Assembly: GCA_019693395.1 (NCBI GenBank)
Contig: JAAMXP010001623.1
Span: 1 to 18,159, forward strand
Origin: Ettlia oleoabundans
Taxonomy: Eukaryota; Chlorophyta; Chlorophyceae; Chlamydomonadales
DNA length: 18,159 bases
Direction: 5' to 3'
Shown here: one piece after another, positions 10,301 through 18,159 of the stretch
Layout of the letters: every line of letters begins with the position of its first letter
How positions within the stretch are numbered: the stretch's first letter is position 1
The notes under the pieces: generated by a model
Told to the model about the DNA's origin: nothing
Database searches by the model: none
What the model saw: the letters and a program-made list of their open reading frames with translations, nothing else
Made by a program: the position numbers and the translations under genes

Positions 10301-13300
10301 ACCGTCACCGCCGGAGATGCTGAGGGGAGGGCTGCGCGGCTCTTGGAGTCAGTAAAGGCCTCAGCTGGTGCCTTTCGTGAGGCGCAGCTGGGAGGTTCGC
10401 TGTCGCCCTCGCTCTCCCCGCGGCAGCAGCTGCAGCGGTCAGATGCTGGCGGCAGCCGCGCGGCAACGCCGCTGCCGCCCTCGCCGCCCAGAAGCGGTGG
10501 CGGCGCGCGCCACTCGCCCCTGCGCTCCACCCTGAGTCCCAGGCGAGTGCCGAGACCTGGCTTAGGTTGGCTGCTGTCGGGGTGGGGACCAATATGCTTG
10601 TTTTTGCTTCTGCAATGCTTCTTCGACAGCAAAGTAACACACCAGACGTATCTTCACTTTTGTTGGTGCGCTCGCTTGTTTGCCTTGTCGTTTCCCTGCC
10701 CCTCACGACATTGTTGTTGTTGACGCAGGGGCCTTTCCAGCGTGGCACCATTGGATGGCGCCGCTGCTGAGGAACAGGCGACAGCTCTTGCCGCCATGGA
10801 GGCCCTGCTGGCTAAGAAGGAGGCACATTTGGAGGGCGAGCAGCAGAAGCTGGCTGCCTGGGCGGCAGAGCTTCAGCGCAGGGAGGCACAGTTGGCGGTG
10901 CAGCAGGCGCAGATTGTGGGTGCTGGCGGCCGTCCCGTCGGCGTGACATGGGCTGTACCGCCTGTTAGCCCAGCCAGCAGCGCAGCTGCCCCGGATCCCA
11001 TTCCCTCCCAGTCGCCGGTGCTGGCGGCGCGGGTAGCGACGGCGTTCACGCCTGCTTCTGCCGGGGTGGAGGCTTACCCTCAGGCGGCGGTGGCACCTGT
11101 AGCTGTGCCGCAGCGGGTGGCGGCGCAGGCGCCCGCCCAGGTGCAGCAGGCGCAACCGCAGGCCTCTCCCGTGGCCCACCCAGTGGCACCCAGCAGCACC
11201 GGCAGCGGCACGCAGCCCAGCTCGCCGCCGGCGCCTGAGGAGTGGAGCGAGGAGTTTGAGGAGGTGATGGGCTGCTTATCTGGGCCAAAACTTACTGATA
11301 AATCAATTTGGTTGGGAGGTGGGAGTGCAAAGGGTTGGGGCCCTTGTCAGCACGGTTCTTTATGCAGGAATTTCTATTGATTTGGCTGGCAGCAAGGTAT
11401 GAGATTGACTGTGTGGTGCAGCAGGGGATGTGCTGGTCAGTTTGACCATGCATTGTCCACATGTTGCATGCCGCGTTTGCTTGCCATTCTATCATTTGTA
11501 ACCTCAACTTTAATGCGTCGCAATGCTGTTCCGCCGCCCTGCACTGCCACTCTTGTGCCGCAGGGAGTGTTCCTCACCTTTACCTCAGAGGCGGGCGCCA
11601 AGAAGCTGCGCCGTATCCGCTTCAACCGTTCGCTATTCACCGCCACCAGCGCCAAGCAGGTTCGCAGGGGTTCGGGCCTGGTCGGTGCAGGCTGGTGGGC
11701 TGGGAAGGGCTTGCATTTGCAGGCGAGGGTTGAGCATTACTGCATGCACACAGGTAGGGGATGAGGATTAAGGCATGCAGACAGGCAGACAGGGGAGCAT
11801 GTGCGCATGCCTGTATAAATTCTTAGCATGCCCTGTGACGCGGCTGCCTTAGCACGCGCACTGCACATGGGCTGTAGCATAGCTGCAGAGCTGCTGGATG
11901 GAAAAACTTGGCTACTGCTCAACTTGAGCGTTGGTTTTGCTGGCTTGTTGTAGCTGGTGCTTCCTTGCTCTGTCTCTCGGGCATTAAGCCTCAGCTGCTG
12001 TGATTCCTGCAACCCTTTGCACCTTGGGTACATTACATGTACGTTATTTCTTTGCACTTTGTCCTAATGCCACCATCTAAGTTGTACTGCCTTCTGCTTT
12101 CCCCCTGCAGTGGTACGAGACCAACAAGCACCGTTTGGCTCAGCCCACAGGCTCTGGCACCCCCCGTGTGGCAGGCAGCACCAGCACAGCTGGCGGCACA
12201 ACCGTTGCCCCCAGTATTGGCAGCACCGGCGCTTCCCAGCCGGGCACACCCTCGGCAGCTTCCACCAGCCAGCACCCTCTGGGTCAAATCCTGGAGCAGC
12301 AGGCGAATGGGCAGGTGCAGAGGGCAGCCCATGGGGCAGCACCCCAGCAGGCACAGCTGCAGGCGCAGCAGGCACAGCAGCAGCTGCCGCTTTCCCCCGA
12401 GACTGAGGCATTGGCGGGGCTGCTGCATTACCGCCAATCCAGCCGCAACCTTAGCTTTGATGCTCGCGAGCTTGCCACCTTCAACGAGCGGCTTCAACAG
12501 GCGCTGGCACAGCAGCAGCAGCAGCAGCAGGGGCAGGGGGGACCGATGCCGGGCCTGCCACCCATGCACCGCCCCAGCAGGCTCAGCAGGACACCAGCCG
12601 CGGCGGCAGTGCCATCGCAAGCGGCAGCAACGGCGCCAGCAGTAGTGGTAGCACCTGCTGCAAGGGCAGCAGCGATCGAGGCGGTTGCCGACCTGCCAGG
12701 CTCGCCCTTTGCTTCAGCAGCTGGCCGGTCGGAGCAGCAGCAGGAGGCTCAGGGCAAAGGCAACGGCGGCGCCGCCGCTGGGGCTCCGGCGTCTCCGGCG
12801 CCGCCCTTGGTCAGTGGGGAGCTCAGCCGAGATTGGAAGTCTGCCCACAGCAGCCCTCTGACATCTGACTCCCCCCTTAGGGTGGCAAGTCGGGAGGGTT
12901 CTGCCACAGCAGCTGAGCTGGCAGGGGTGCTGCGTGGTGGAGCCTACTCAGCTAGCGGCGGCAGCAGCCCCATCCGCGCCGCTGGCGGCAGCCGCAGCGG
13001 CAGCCCGCTGAGCAAGACGCGCAGTGTGGCCAGCGGCTCCCTCGCCAAGCAGCCTAGCGGGTCCCTAAACAAACAGCTGAGTGGGTCACTCTCGGAGCTT
13101 GGAACGAAGTACACGCCCCGGGCAGCTGCAGCTGAGCAGCAACAACAGCAGCAGCAGCAGGTGACGGGTGCAACCGGCGAGGCTGAGCCGAGTCCCAGTG
13201 CCAGCGTCGGTGGCGGCAGCCAGGTCACTGTATCTCCTGAAGCCGCCAGCAGCGAGGGGGGCAAACGCCCTTCTTCAAGCTTTTCCGCAAAAATAAGCCG

Positions 13301-13352
13301 CATTCGGAGGTCCATCACTGGCGGCGGCGGCAGCTCAGCCAAGAAGAAGTGA
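4372..13352 (+). CDS. PRAF/RLD-like protein: PH, RCC1 propeller, coiled coil, BRX; no FYVE
   Basis: Exons: 4372-4407 (tentative), 4644-4736, 4847-4960, 5182-5514, 5748-6236, 6515-6922, 7245-7431, 7798-7950, 8225-8436, 8707-9577, 9775-9932, 10211-10542, 10729-11263, 11564-11659 and 12111-13352. Phases match at every join and the product is about 1752 aa. Residues 25-155 form a PRAF-type PH domain, about 205-690 the RCC1 repeats, 1000-1030 and 1135-1190 coiled coils, and about 1298-1350 a BRX domain. Land-plant relatives (PRAF/RLD) bind phosphoinositides; PRAF1 has been reported to act on a Rab GTPase, and RLDs bind LAZY proteins through BRX to steer auxin transport. A membrane-linked regulatory role is therefore likely; the target is unknown. 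The FYVE finger expected near residue 695 is absent. Exon 1 (encoding MASVGPGSLCYL) is the weakest part. Exon 12 seems to end in a GC donor. Confidence 0.88.
4695..5394 (+). other. PH domain of the PRAF-like protein (exons 2-4)
   Basis: The segment begins at KRPLEEALTALRK, matching the plant PRAF block with IEQALIALKKG, and continues through LLLKHGRHGKPK, VVAGQTTEVFKRY and SFSLRY to ELWFIGL. These correspond to the plant blocks LLKYGRKGKPK, IVPGQRTAVFQRY, SFSLIY and EVWIAGL, in the same order. The closing Trp is the hallmark residue of the last PH helix. Basic residues in the first strands fit phosphoinositide binding, which is known for the family but not shown here. Confidence 0.88.
5787..8751 (+). 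other. RCC1 repeat propeller of the PRAF-like protein (exons 5-10)
   Basis: Repeated blade signatures are visible: LYTWGEGRGGKLGLGH, LFTWGEGFGGKLGHGD, LYTWGG with CLGHGE, FAWGRGSEGQLG, and the partner strands VACGDDCTAAL, VSCGPFHCAAV, VACGVWHSAAI, VACGMHHVVAI and VACGGSNTLAV. This fits a seven-bladed RCC1 propeller. A His/Gln/Ser-rich insertion of about 70 residues (6710-6920) lies in the loop after VWHSAAIVAE, the same place where plant relatives carry a shorter insertion. RCC1 domains in this family are linked to small-GTPase regulation. Confidence 0.92.
8755..9577 (+). other. Ser/Gly-rich linker occupying the FYVE position
   Basis: In land-plant PRAF proteins the last RCC1 blade is followed at once by a Trp and a FYVE zinc finger built on eight Cys/His ligands. 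Here the Trp is kept (residue 694), but the following 270 residues hold only two cysteines and are dominated by Ser, Gly, Arg and Met. It is probably disordered. Two RRS motifs (RRSFSMM, ARRSTYG) look like sites for basophilic kinases. Confidence 0.8.
9880..10243 (+). other. Coiled-coil segment split by an intron (exons 11-12)
   Basis: Exon 11 ends with HEELAEKNRIIERLQ and exon 12 opens with WKLEKMQRQQQ, which together give a charged heptad-like helix of about 25-30 residues. The join at 9932/10211 keeps frame (phase 0). The rest of exon 12 is a Ser/Pro-rich linker with several S-P dipeptides (LSPSLSPR, PPSPPR, RHSPLRSTLSP). Confidence 0.75.
10760..10930 (+). other. Second coiled coil of the PRAF-like protein (exon 13)
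   Basis: The sequence from AAAEEQATALAAMEALL to AQLAVQQAQIVG is rich in Ala, Leu, Glu and Lys with heptad spacing and no Pro or Gly until its end. It precedes an Ala/Pro/Gln-rich linker (to about 11230) and then the BRX domain. Plant PRAF proteins also carry a coiled coil before BRX, so the position fits. It may support dimerisation. Confidence 0.75.
11237..12143 (+). other. BRX (Brevis radix) domain, spread over exons 13-15
   Basis: EEWSEEFEE at the end of exon 13, GVFLTFTSEAGAKKLRRIRF plus NRSLFTATSAKQ in exon 14, and WYETNKHRLAQ at the start of exon 15 match the plant BRX block that runs from EWVEQDEPGVYITL through KRVRFSRKRFSEKQAEQWW to ENRARVYEQY. The basic LRRIRF strand and the aromatic Trp-Tyr after the last helix are conserved. 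BRX domains mediate protein-protein contacts and membrane recruitment. Only one copy is present. Confidence 0.88.
12490..12531 (+). repeat. CAG/CAA trinucleotide run coding for polyglutamine
   Basis: A run of CAG codons in exon 15 of the PRAF-like gene encodes seven or more consecutive Gln. A second CAA/CAG run lies at 13135-13160. Such codon runs are unstable and probably differ in length between strains. Confidence 0.8.
13032..13103 (+). repeat. Three tandem copies of an eight-residue SGSL unit
   Basis: Within the C-terminal tail of the PRAF-like protein the units SGSLAKQP, SGSLNKQL and SGSLSELG follow each other in frame, 24 nt each. The nucleotide copies differ mainly at third positions, so the duplication is not very recent and the protein sequence seems to have been kept. 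Confidence 0.8.
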
Positions 13353-14444
13353 GGCGGGCATGCCAGGAAAGAGGAGGGATGAAGACAGCATGGCGGGTTT
13401 GACGAACGTGATACTGGTGGCACACCTTCAGCTCTAGAAGTGCTCTGCTGGCTGGCCTTGCCACCTCTTTTGCCTGCTTGCCTGCCTACCTGCCTGCCTG
13501 CTGGTTGCTGCACTGCTTTGTCCCAAGCTGCCTTGCTCCTACTGTCCTTTTTTGTTCCTGGCTTTCCGCTGCTGGGTTGTTTGACTGCATGCACTTGCCC
13601 TTCTGTGGTGTTTCACTGATCGCATCCCGCGATGTTGCATCCTGTGAACTGAATGAGTCGACAGATACGGGGAGGAAGGAGTCAGGGAGGATGGAGGCAT
13701 GCAAGGAAAGCAGGCAATAAAAGTATTCACGCTTTGCCAAGTCGCATACGATTTGCAATCAAGAGTCCCGGATTGCCCTTTTTGCCATGCATTCGCAAGA
13801 GCTGCTTGCTGGGTGATTGCATGGGCGCGTACAAGCACCAGAGACCGGTGTTGCTCGTTGCAGAACGGTCTTTTTGTGGATTACGCGGCCCGCAGAGGGG
13901 AAGCTCAGCAGGCACGCTTCACCCGGTTCTTTGTCTGCTCATTCCACCAAGCTGAACTGCGTCTTGGCAAGATATCAACTGCCGTTGCTTGCCTGATTTT
14001 ACTGCAATCGCATTGACACCTGTTGAACGTGGGAATGAACCCTTCAGGCGATCTGCCGTGCAAATGTCTGGTGCATTGGGTTGTGTTGCGTTATGTCAGC
14101 AGCCGTGTTGCATTGCAACCAGCTGCCGCAATAAGGGGCTGGGAACCCAACGCATGCCTTCTGGTAGTGCAGAATCATGCTGCAAGGCATTCAACTGCTC
14201 TCCCAACATGGCCCGCCACATTCCCGGGAGGGGCACCTCCATTCACCACGAGCTGATCGCACTGAACTCGCTCTTCCAGGGGTTCTGACAGGGGCAGAGC
14301 GCTCCATTGGCAAAGGGCAGTACATGCGCGACACGCTGCTTTCAATTTGCAATGCATCTGATTCATTGTAGAATTGATTCGGGGGTACTAAGTGCAGTAC
14401 CAAAGCAGTACAGCGGTACATTGCAACCGTGCGCTACTGTGCCG
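13353..14444. other. 3' flank shared by the convergent PRAF-like and PARN genes
   Basis: No coding sequence could be supported here on either strand; the ORFs present have no family resemblance. The stretch should hold both 3' UTRs. An AATAAA hexamer lies on the plus strand at 13716-13721, about 360 nt after the PRAF-like stop. The TGTAA signal usual in many green algae is absent in either orientation. A CCTG/CCTA-type microsatellite sits at 13471-13502. Confidence 0.6.
13471..13502 (+). repeat. Short (CTGC)-type microsatellite in the 3' flank
   Basis: A run of TGCC/TGCT/TACC tetramers repeats about eight times shortly after the stop codon of the PRAF-like gene. It lies in presumed 3' UTR and has no evident function. 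Confidence 0.65.
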
Positions 14445-17400
14445 TCACATGATTGAGCACCGCAGCCAGCCCGGTTCATTCTCCCCATCCCTGCCTTCTC
14501 TGCTTCCCACAACCGCCGCCCCAGCCGATGCCGTCGCCCCCCGCCTGCCAGCGCCCCCAGCCGCAGCTTCTACCCGCTGCCGCTTGGCGCCGCCACCGTT
14601 GCGCCGCACGGTGGCTGTCGCCGCCGCTGCCTCGCGCTGCGCAGCTGCGGCTGCTTCACGCTGCTGCCGCCGCTTCTCAGAGTATTCAGTGTAATGCGCC
14701 ACTGTCCACCCGGGGAAGCGCTCTCGCAGCACATCGGCTGCACCCTGCAGCACACAGGCAGTCCAGTGGCAGCAAGCAGACGGGAACGTGTGCCAGTGAG
14801 CGGGCAGCCAACTTCTTGCAAACAGGCACTGTGCAGGTCAGTAAGACAGGCAGGCAGGGAGAAGGGTTGTCAGGTTGGTGAGGGCGTTACGGGCCAGCAG
14901 CTGGTGCTACGGGCGGCGCTTAGGGCAAGGGAATTGCAACACCTCAGAACGCTAATGTTAACAGTTCGAAAACCATTGCTACACTTATGCTATGCAGAAG
15001 GATGCGGGGCTCATTGGCGCCGTCTCCATGTCCTCACTCCCAACTGCGAGCAAGCCAAATGCTACAGGATCGGTAAATGCTGCAGCACAAATGCTACAAC
15101 TCACCGTCACGGCTTCCGAGTTCCCGACCTCGATCAGCGCCGCCGCACCACCCTCCACCAGTGTTGCCCGCACCTGGCCCAGCCCCGCATCAACCAACCG
15201 CCTGCAAGAGAGGGCATGATCCCCGGGTGGTGGTGGTGGTATACAATCTAACAGGGGTGAAGGAAATTGGTGGACTAAGTAGCCATTGACTAGTCTCATT
15301 GTAGCGAGTGGTTGAACAATCCAAGTCTATTTTGGCCTGCACTGCCATCCCATCTGCATAGTCCCCCATCGCAACATAAGCACACACACCCACACACCCA
15401 CACCTTGCCAGCTCGCCGCCGTTGACACGCTGCCCCTCTGCCCAGCCGTGCAGGTAGAAGATGTGGCTCCGGTCGGGCTGCGGGTCCTCCCCTTGCAACG
15501 CCGCGTACGGGATGTCAGACCTGCGGGATAAAATAATGAACTTGTTGTTGTTTATTTGATCGTGAGATTGCAGCACCTGTTGCGCACGTGGCTTGAGTGG
15601 TGGTGATGGTGGTGGTGGGTGGGTGCCACCAAGCAGAAGCACGTGTGAGTCTGGTGATGGCGGTGGCGGTGAGGGACCCAAGTATGGCCCCTAACCAGGC
15701 TTGGCCCCTCCTCTCTTTCTTCCTCCTCCCAAGTAGATGCGTATTGCCTTTCCGATACCTAATTAGAGGCATGCAACCCACCTGCTCATGTTCATGCGCC
15801 AGCACAGCTCCCGCACGGCCTCCAACCCTGGCTGCTGCGATGCGGGTGGTGGTGGGCCGCCACTGGTGGCAGCTGCCTCAGCTTCAAACAGCCGCACCAG
15901 GCAGGCAAAGGCCTGCGGGGTGTGCAGTAGTTTGTAGTGTATATTTTGGACTGGGTTCATGCAGTGGTTGCAGGGGTGGGTAGGGTGGGGTGGGGGGTGT
16001 GGGGGGCATAAGTGCAGACTGCGCCAAAACTGGCCGACAACACACAGTGGCGGATGTGTGTTGGCAGCCTTACACAATCACCACAACTCCCATTGGCACT
16101 TCCCCAGCCCCACCCCTTGCCCAATCCGCTGCAGCTGCTGCCGCCGCAGTTGTCCGCACTCACCGCCCCAGTCATGTAGGCGTCATAGCCGGCCTCGTGT
16201 GCGTACTTCTCAGTTTGTGCGCCCTGCAAGCAACTTAGACAGGAAAAAAACTCAGCAAATCATATGACTTGTATGACTATACATACAGGGAGAAAATGCT
16301 ACGAAATACATATTGAATAACTTAACTAGCACGAAGATCAATGAGAGCAAGGGAACAAACTATGGGATCCGAGGGGCTTTGTGAAAATTAGGGCAGCCAG
16401 GAGGTAGAAGAGCAGAGCAGAGCAGCAGGATCCACCTGCGGTACAGCTGCAGTACAGCTAGCTTCGCACCTTGTACCGCTCGTAGCCCGCAGCGTGCTTC
16501 ACCCGGGGAAGCTGCGCCACAACGGTATCGCCCCCGCCGCTGCTGCTGCTGCTTCCCTGGCTGCTGGCAGCTCTGGCTGCTGCCTGCTGCATGAATGCCG
16601 CCACTTCGTCTTGCAGCTGCAGGACCACAGCGGGCACAGCATGGCGCAGCAGGGACCACCACCTGGTGCTAACTTTGTGAAGGCAGTACACGCTCCAGCC
16701 GCAGCAGGAAGCACGTGCAGAGTGGCGCAGCACGGCATGATACCGGCGGGTCAACCAATCACGGGGGCTGGGGAAGGGGCGACAGCGCTGCATCAGAGCT
16801 GCATAAATCCAGAGCTAGGGCTGCAGCAGGGCATGCATACAGGACCCTAAGCTGCTTGCCTGTCCCTTGAGGAGGCCATCATGTATGAATCCCAGGCTAG
16901 TGTCGGCAAACACGCCCGGCAGCAGACCTGCGTTGAAACGCAACACCACACGCTATGCTTTGGTTACGTCGTTTGTGATAACCGGTTTCGCGATTTACGA
17001 ACTGGAAAGGAGAACGGCGCAAACTTGCAAGCAAGGCGAACAGGACTAGCAGACAAGCAAGCCATGGTAGCATGCAGCGGCACAAGCTAATGGAGACAGG
17101 GCGAGCGCTATGTTTGACATGCATTACCCACAAACCACCCACCACCCGCCCGCCCACCCAGCCACCCGCACCTGCCAGGTATTTGGTGTCGTAGATCCCC
17201 CCTGGAAACCAGCTTCCCACCAGCTGCTTGTACTCCTCCCAGCTTCCAGGCAGCTCCTGCAGCGGGACCGCAGCATGGTTAAAACTTACTTGCACGTATA
17301 GAGGCATTGGCTGGCCGTTCATTGCACGTACGCATGCACGGACGGGGTGTGTGCGTCAGGCAAAGCACACAAAAGCATAGGGGACCCTGTGGGGTTTCTG

Positions 17401-18117
17401 GATAGAATTGCAGGCTCAATTGACTTATCGGTCACCGACTGGCAGACTGGGGAGAATGGCAGGCGGGCAATGGTGCCTTTATTGAGCTCCAGTGCTCCAA
17501 AAGGGTTCAGATCACAACAAACGTGTAGATATTAAGCATGAACGTGTAAATAAAATTAGCACAAACACCTGTGCATGCACGGATCGGTGTGCGTAAGGCA
17601 CGGCACAGACGAAGCACATTTGAAGCACAGATGTAGATGTAAGGCATGCACACCTGTGCATATGAGTGCAGCGAGTAGGCAAGGTCAAAGGCCAAGTTGT
17701 GCCCCACCGCAGGTTTGCCGCTGTCCCTCATCGCCTCCATCACAGCGGCAAAACCTGGCAGGGGTGGGGGTTGGGAGCGGGGAGTACGGAGATTAGGACA
17801 CATTGCGGATTAGTGCTGGCGGTCGTGTGCTGTCAGAGTCGTCTGGTGGCATTGACGGGTGGGATTGTGCACCCAGCTGGAGCCGGGCATGCATTGGATA
17901 GTCAGCAGAAACGGAGCATGCAGGCAGCAAAGCACCGGGGATGTGAACCCCACCGGACATGCAGGCCAGCAAGAGAGGGACACAGCCACCCACCCGCCGC
18001 TGCATGGATTGAGTCTATCCGCTTCTGCCGCTGGGCTTCCTCCCAGGCCGCCACATCAGCGGCCGAGGCACGCGTGAGGCGCAGCTGGTAGCCGTTGCCG
18101 CTTTCTACTTGGACCCT
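14445..18117 (-). CDS. PARN: Poly(A)-specific ribonuclease PARN, C-terminal part (ten exons, 5' end outside the window)
   Basis: PARN removes poly(A) tails 3' to 5' from mRNAs and small RNA precursors. Exons read leftward: 18117-17994, 17754-17654, 17256-17172, 16927-16860, 16616-16470, 16223-16164, 15912-15782, 15520-15404, 15201-15105, 14744-14445. Phases match at every join, giving 409 residues and a TGA. Blocks in the order of human PARN: SGKPAVGHNLAFDLAY (human SGKLVIGHNMLLDVMH), FPGGIYDTKYLA, ADTSLGFI, HEAGYDAYMTG, MNMSRSDIPYAALQGEDPQP, VAHYTEYSEKRRQQ. The Asp of GHNLAFD (codon 17686-17684), the His and the Asp of HEAGYD (codons 16199-16197 and 16184-16182) match human Asp292, His377 and Asp382. 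The exon with the first two acidic ligands lies beyond the right edge. An in-frame TAG just upstream of 18117, next to an AG acceptor, shows that 18117 begins an internal exon. The fourth exon ends in a GC donor. Confidence 0.92.
14640..15490 (-). other. RRM-like region of PARN
   Basis: After DIPYAALQGEDPQPDRSHIFYL the sequence follows the human PARN RRM: LVDAGLGQVRATLVEGGAAALIEV matches the strand-loop-strand around FGNIQISWIDDTSAFVSL, and VAHYTEYSEKRRQ matches IQTYAEYMGRKQE. In animals this domain binds the cap and poly(A). The tail after it is Ala/Arg-rich, with AKRQRVE as a possible nuclear localisation signal. Confidence 0.8.
15782..18117 (-). other. DEDDh nuclease domain of PARN, second half
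   Basis: Seven exons encode the region from the linker before the third acidic ligand to the helix that ends the nuclease fold. A Gln/Ala/Ser/Gly-rich insertion (QQAAARAASSQGSSSSSGGG) lies between the DTSL segment and the LHEAGYD-like motif, where animal PARN has only a short loop. All ligands that fall within the window are conserved, so the enzyme is probably active. Confidence 0.88.
17331..17620. repeat. Diverged direct repeat in the second visible PARN intron
   Basis: A segment of about 48 nt starting GCATGCACGGACGGGGTGTG (17332) recurs in diverged form from 17573 (GCATGCACGGATCGGTGTGC), followed in both by GCGT, AGGC and GCACA motifs in the same order. It lies in the intron 17257-17653 and looks like a local duplication. 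Confidence 0.65.
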
Positions 18118-18159
18118 CTGCTAATCCAGAACGGCAGGCAGCCAGGCAGGCGGGTGGCC

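Noticed and set aside
9286..13594. Minus-strand ORFs opposite the PRAF-like gene, for example 12944-13594
   Set aside because: Composition is Arg/Pro/Cys-biased as expected for reverse reading of Ser/Gly/Ala codons, and no family resemblance is seen.
3165..16460. Recurring GCAGTACA/GCGGTACA words in introns of all three genes
   Set aside because: They are few, variable and without shared flanks, so they do not define a repeat family.
1..18159. CRISPR arrays, insertion sequences, tRNA or rRNA genes, bacterial operons
   Set aside because: No regular spacer repeats, transposase-like ORFs, tRNA TPsiC-type motifs or rRNA segments were seen, and the genes are clearly eukaryotic with introns.

Overview
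The window is a GC-rich stretch of nuclear DNA from a eukaryote, most likely a chlorophyte green alga. It holds three genes split by many short introns (about 110-450 nt, nearly all GT-AG). The proteins carry plant-lineage families padded with Ala/Gln/Ser/Gly-rich linkers, and third codon positions are mostly G or C. I rebuilt the exons by hand from splice sites, reading-phase continuity and conserved family residues. All three models keep frame throughout.

Left, minus strand (246-3903): a phytochelatin synthase in eight exons, 505 aa, with the Cys/His/Asp catalytic triad intact. It makes heavy-metal-binding phytochelatins from glutathione.

Middle, plus strand (about 4372-13352): a large protein in about fifteen exons, roughly 1750 aa, with the order PH domain, RCC1 propeller, coiled coils, BRX domain. 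This is the layout of the land-plant PRAF/RLD family, except that the FYVE zinc finger normally found between the RCC1 and BRX parts is absent. A long Ser/Gly-rich linker sits there instead.

Right, minus strand (14445 to about 18117, continuing past the right edge): the C-terminal 409 aa of a PARN-type poly(A) ribonuclease in ten exons. It has the third catalytic Asp, the His-Asp motif of the active site and the RRM-like region; the N-terminal exons with the first two acidic residues lie outside the window.

The synthase and the PRAF-like gene are divergent, with start codons about 470 bp apart. The PRAF-like gene and PARN are convergent, with about 1.1 kb of 3' flank between their stop codons. 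The three genes have no obvious shared pathway (metal detoxification, membrane/GTPase signalling, mRNA deadenylation). I found no bacterial-type operon, CRISPR array, insertion sequence, tRNA or rRNA. The points most worth checking are the FYVE-less architecture, two candidate GC-AG introns, and a stop codon in the synthase that lies inside a good splice donor.
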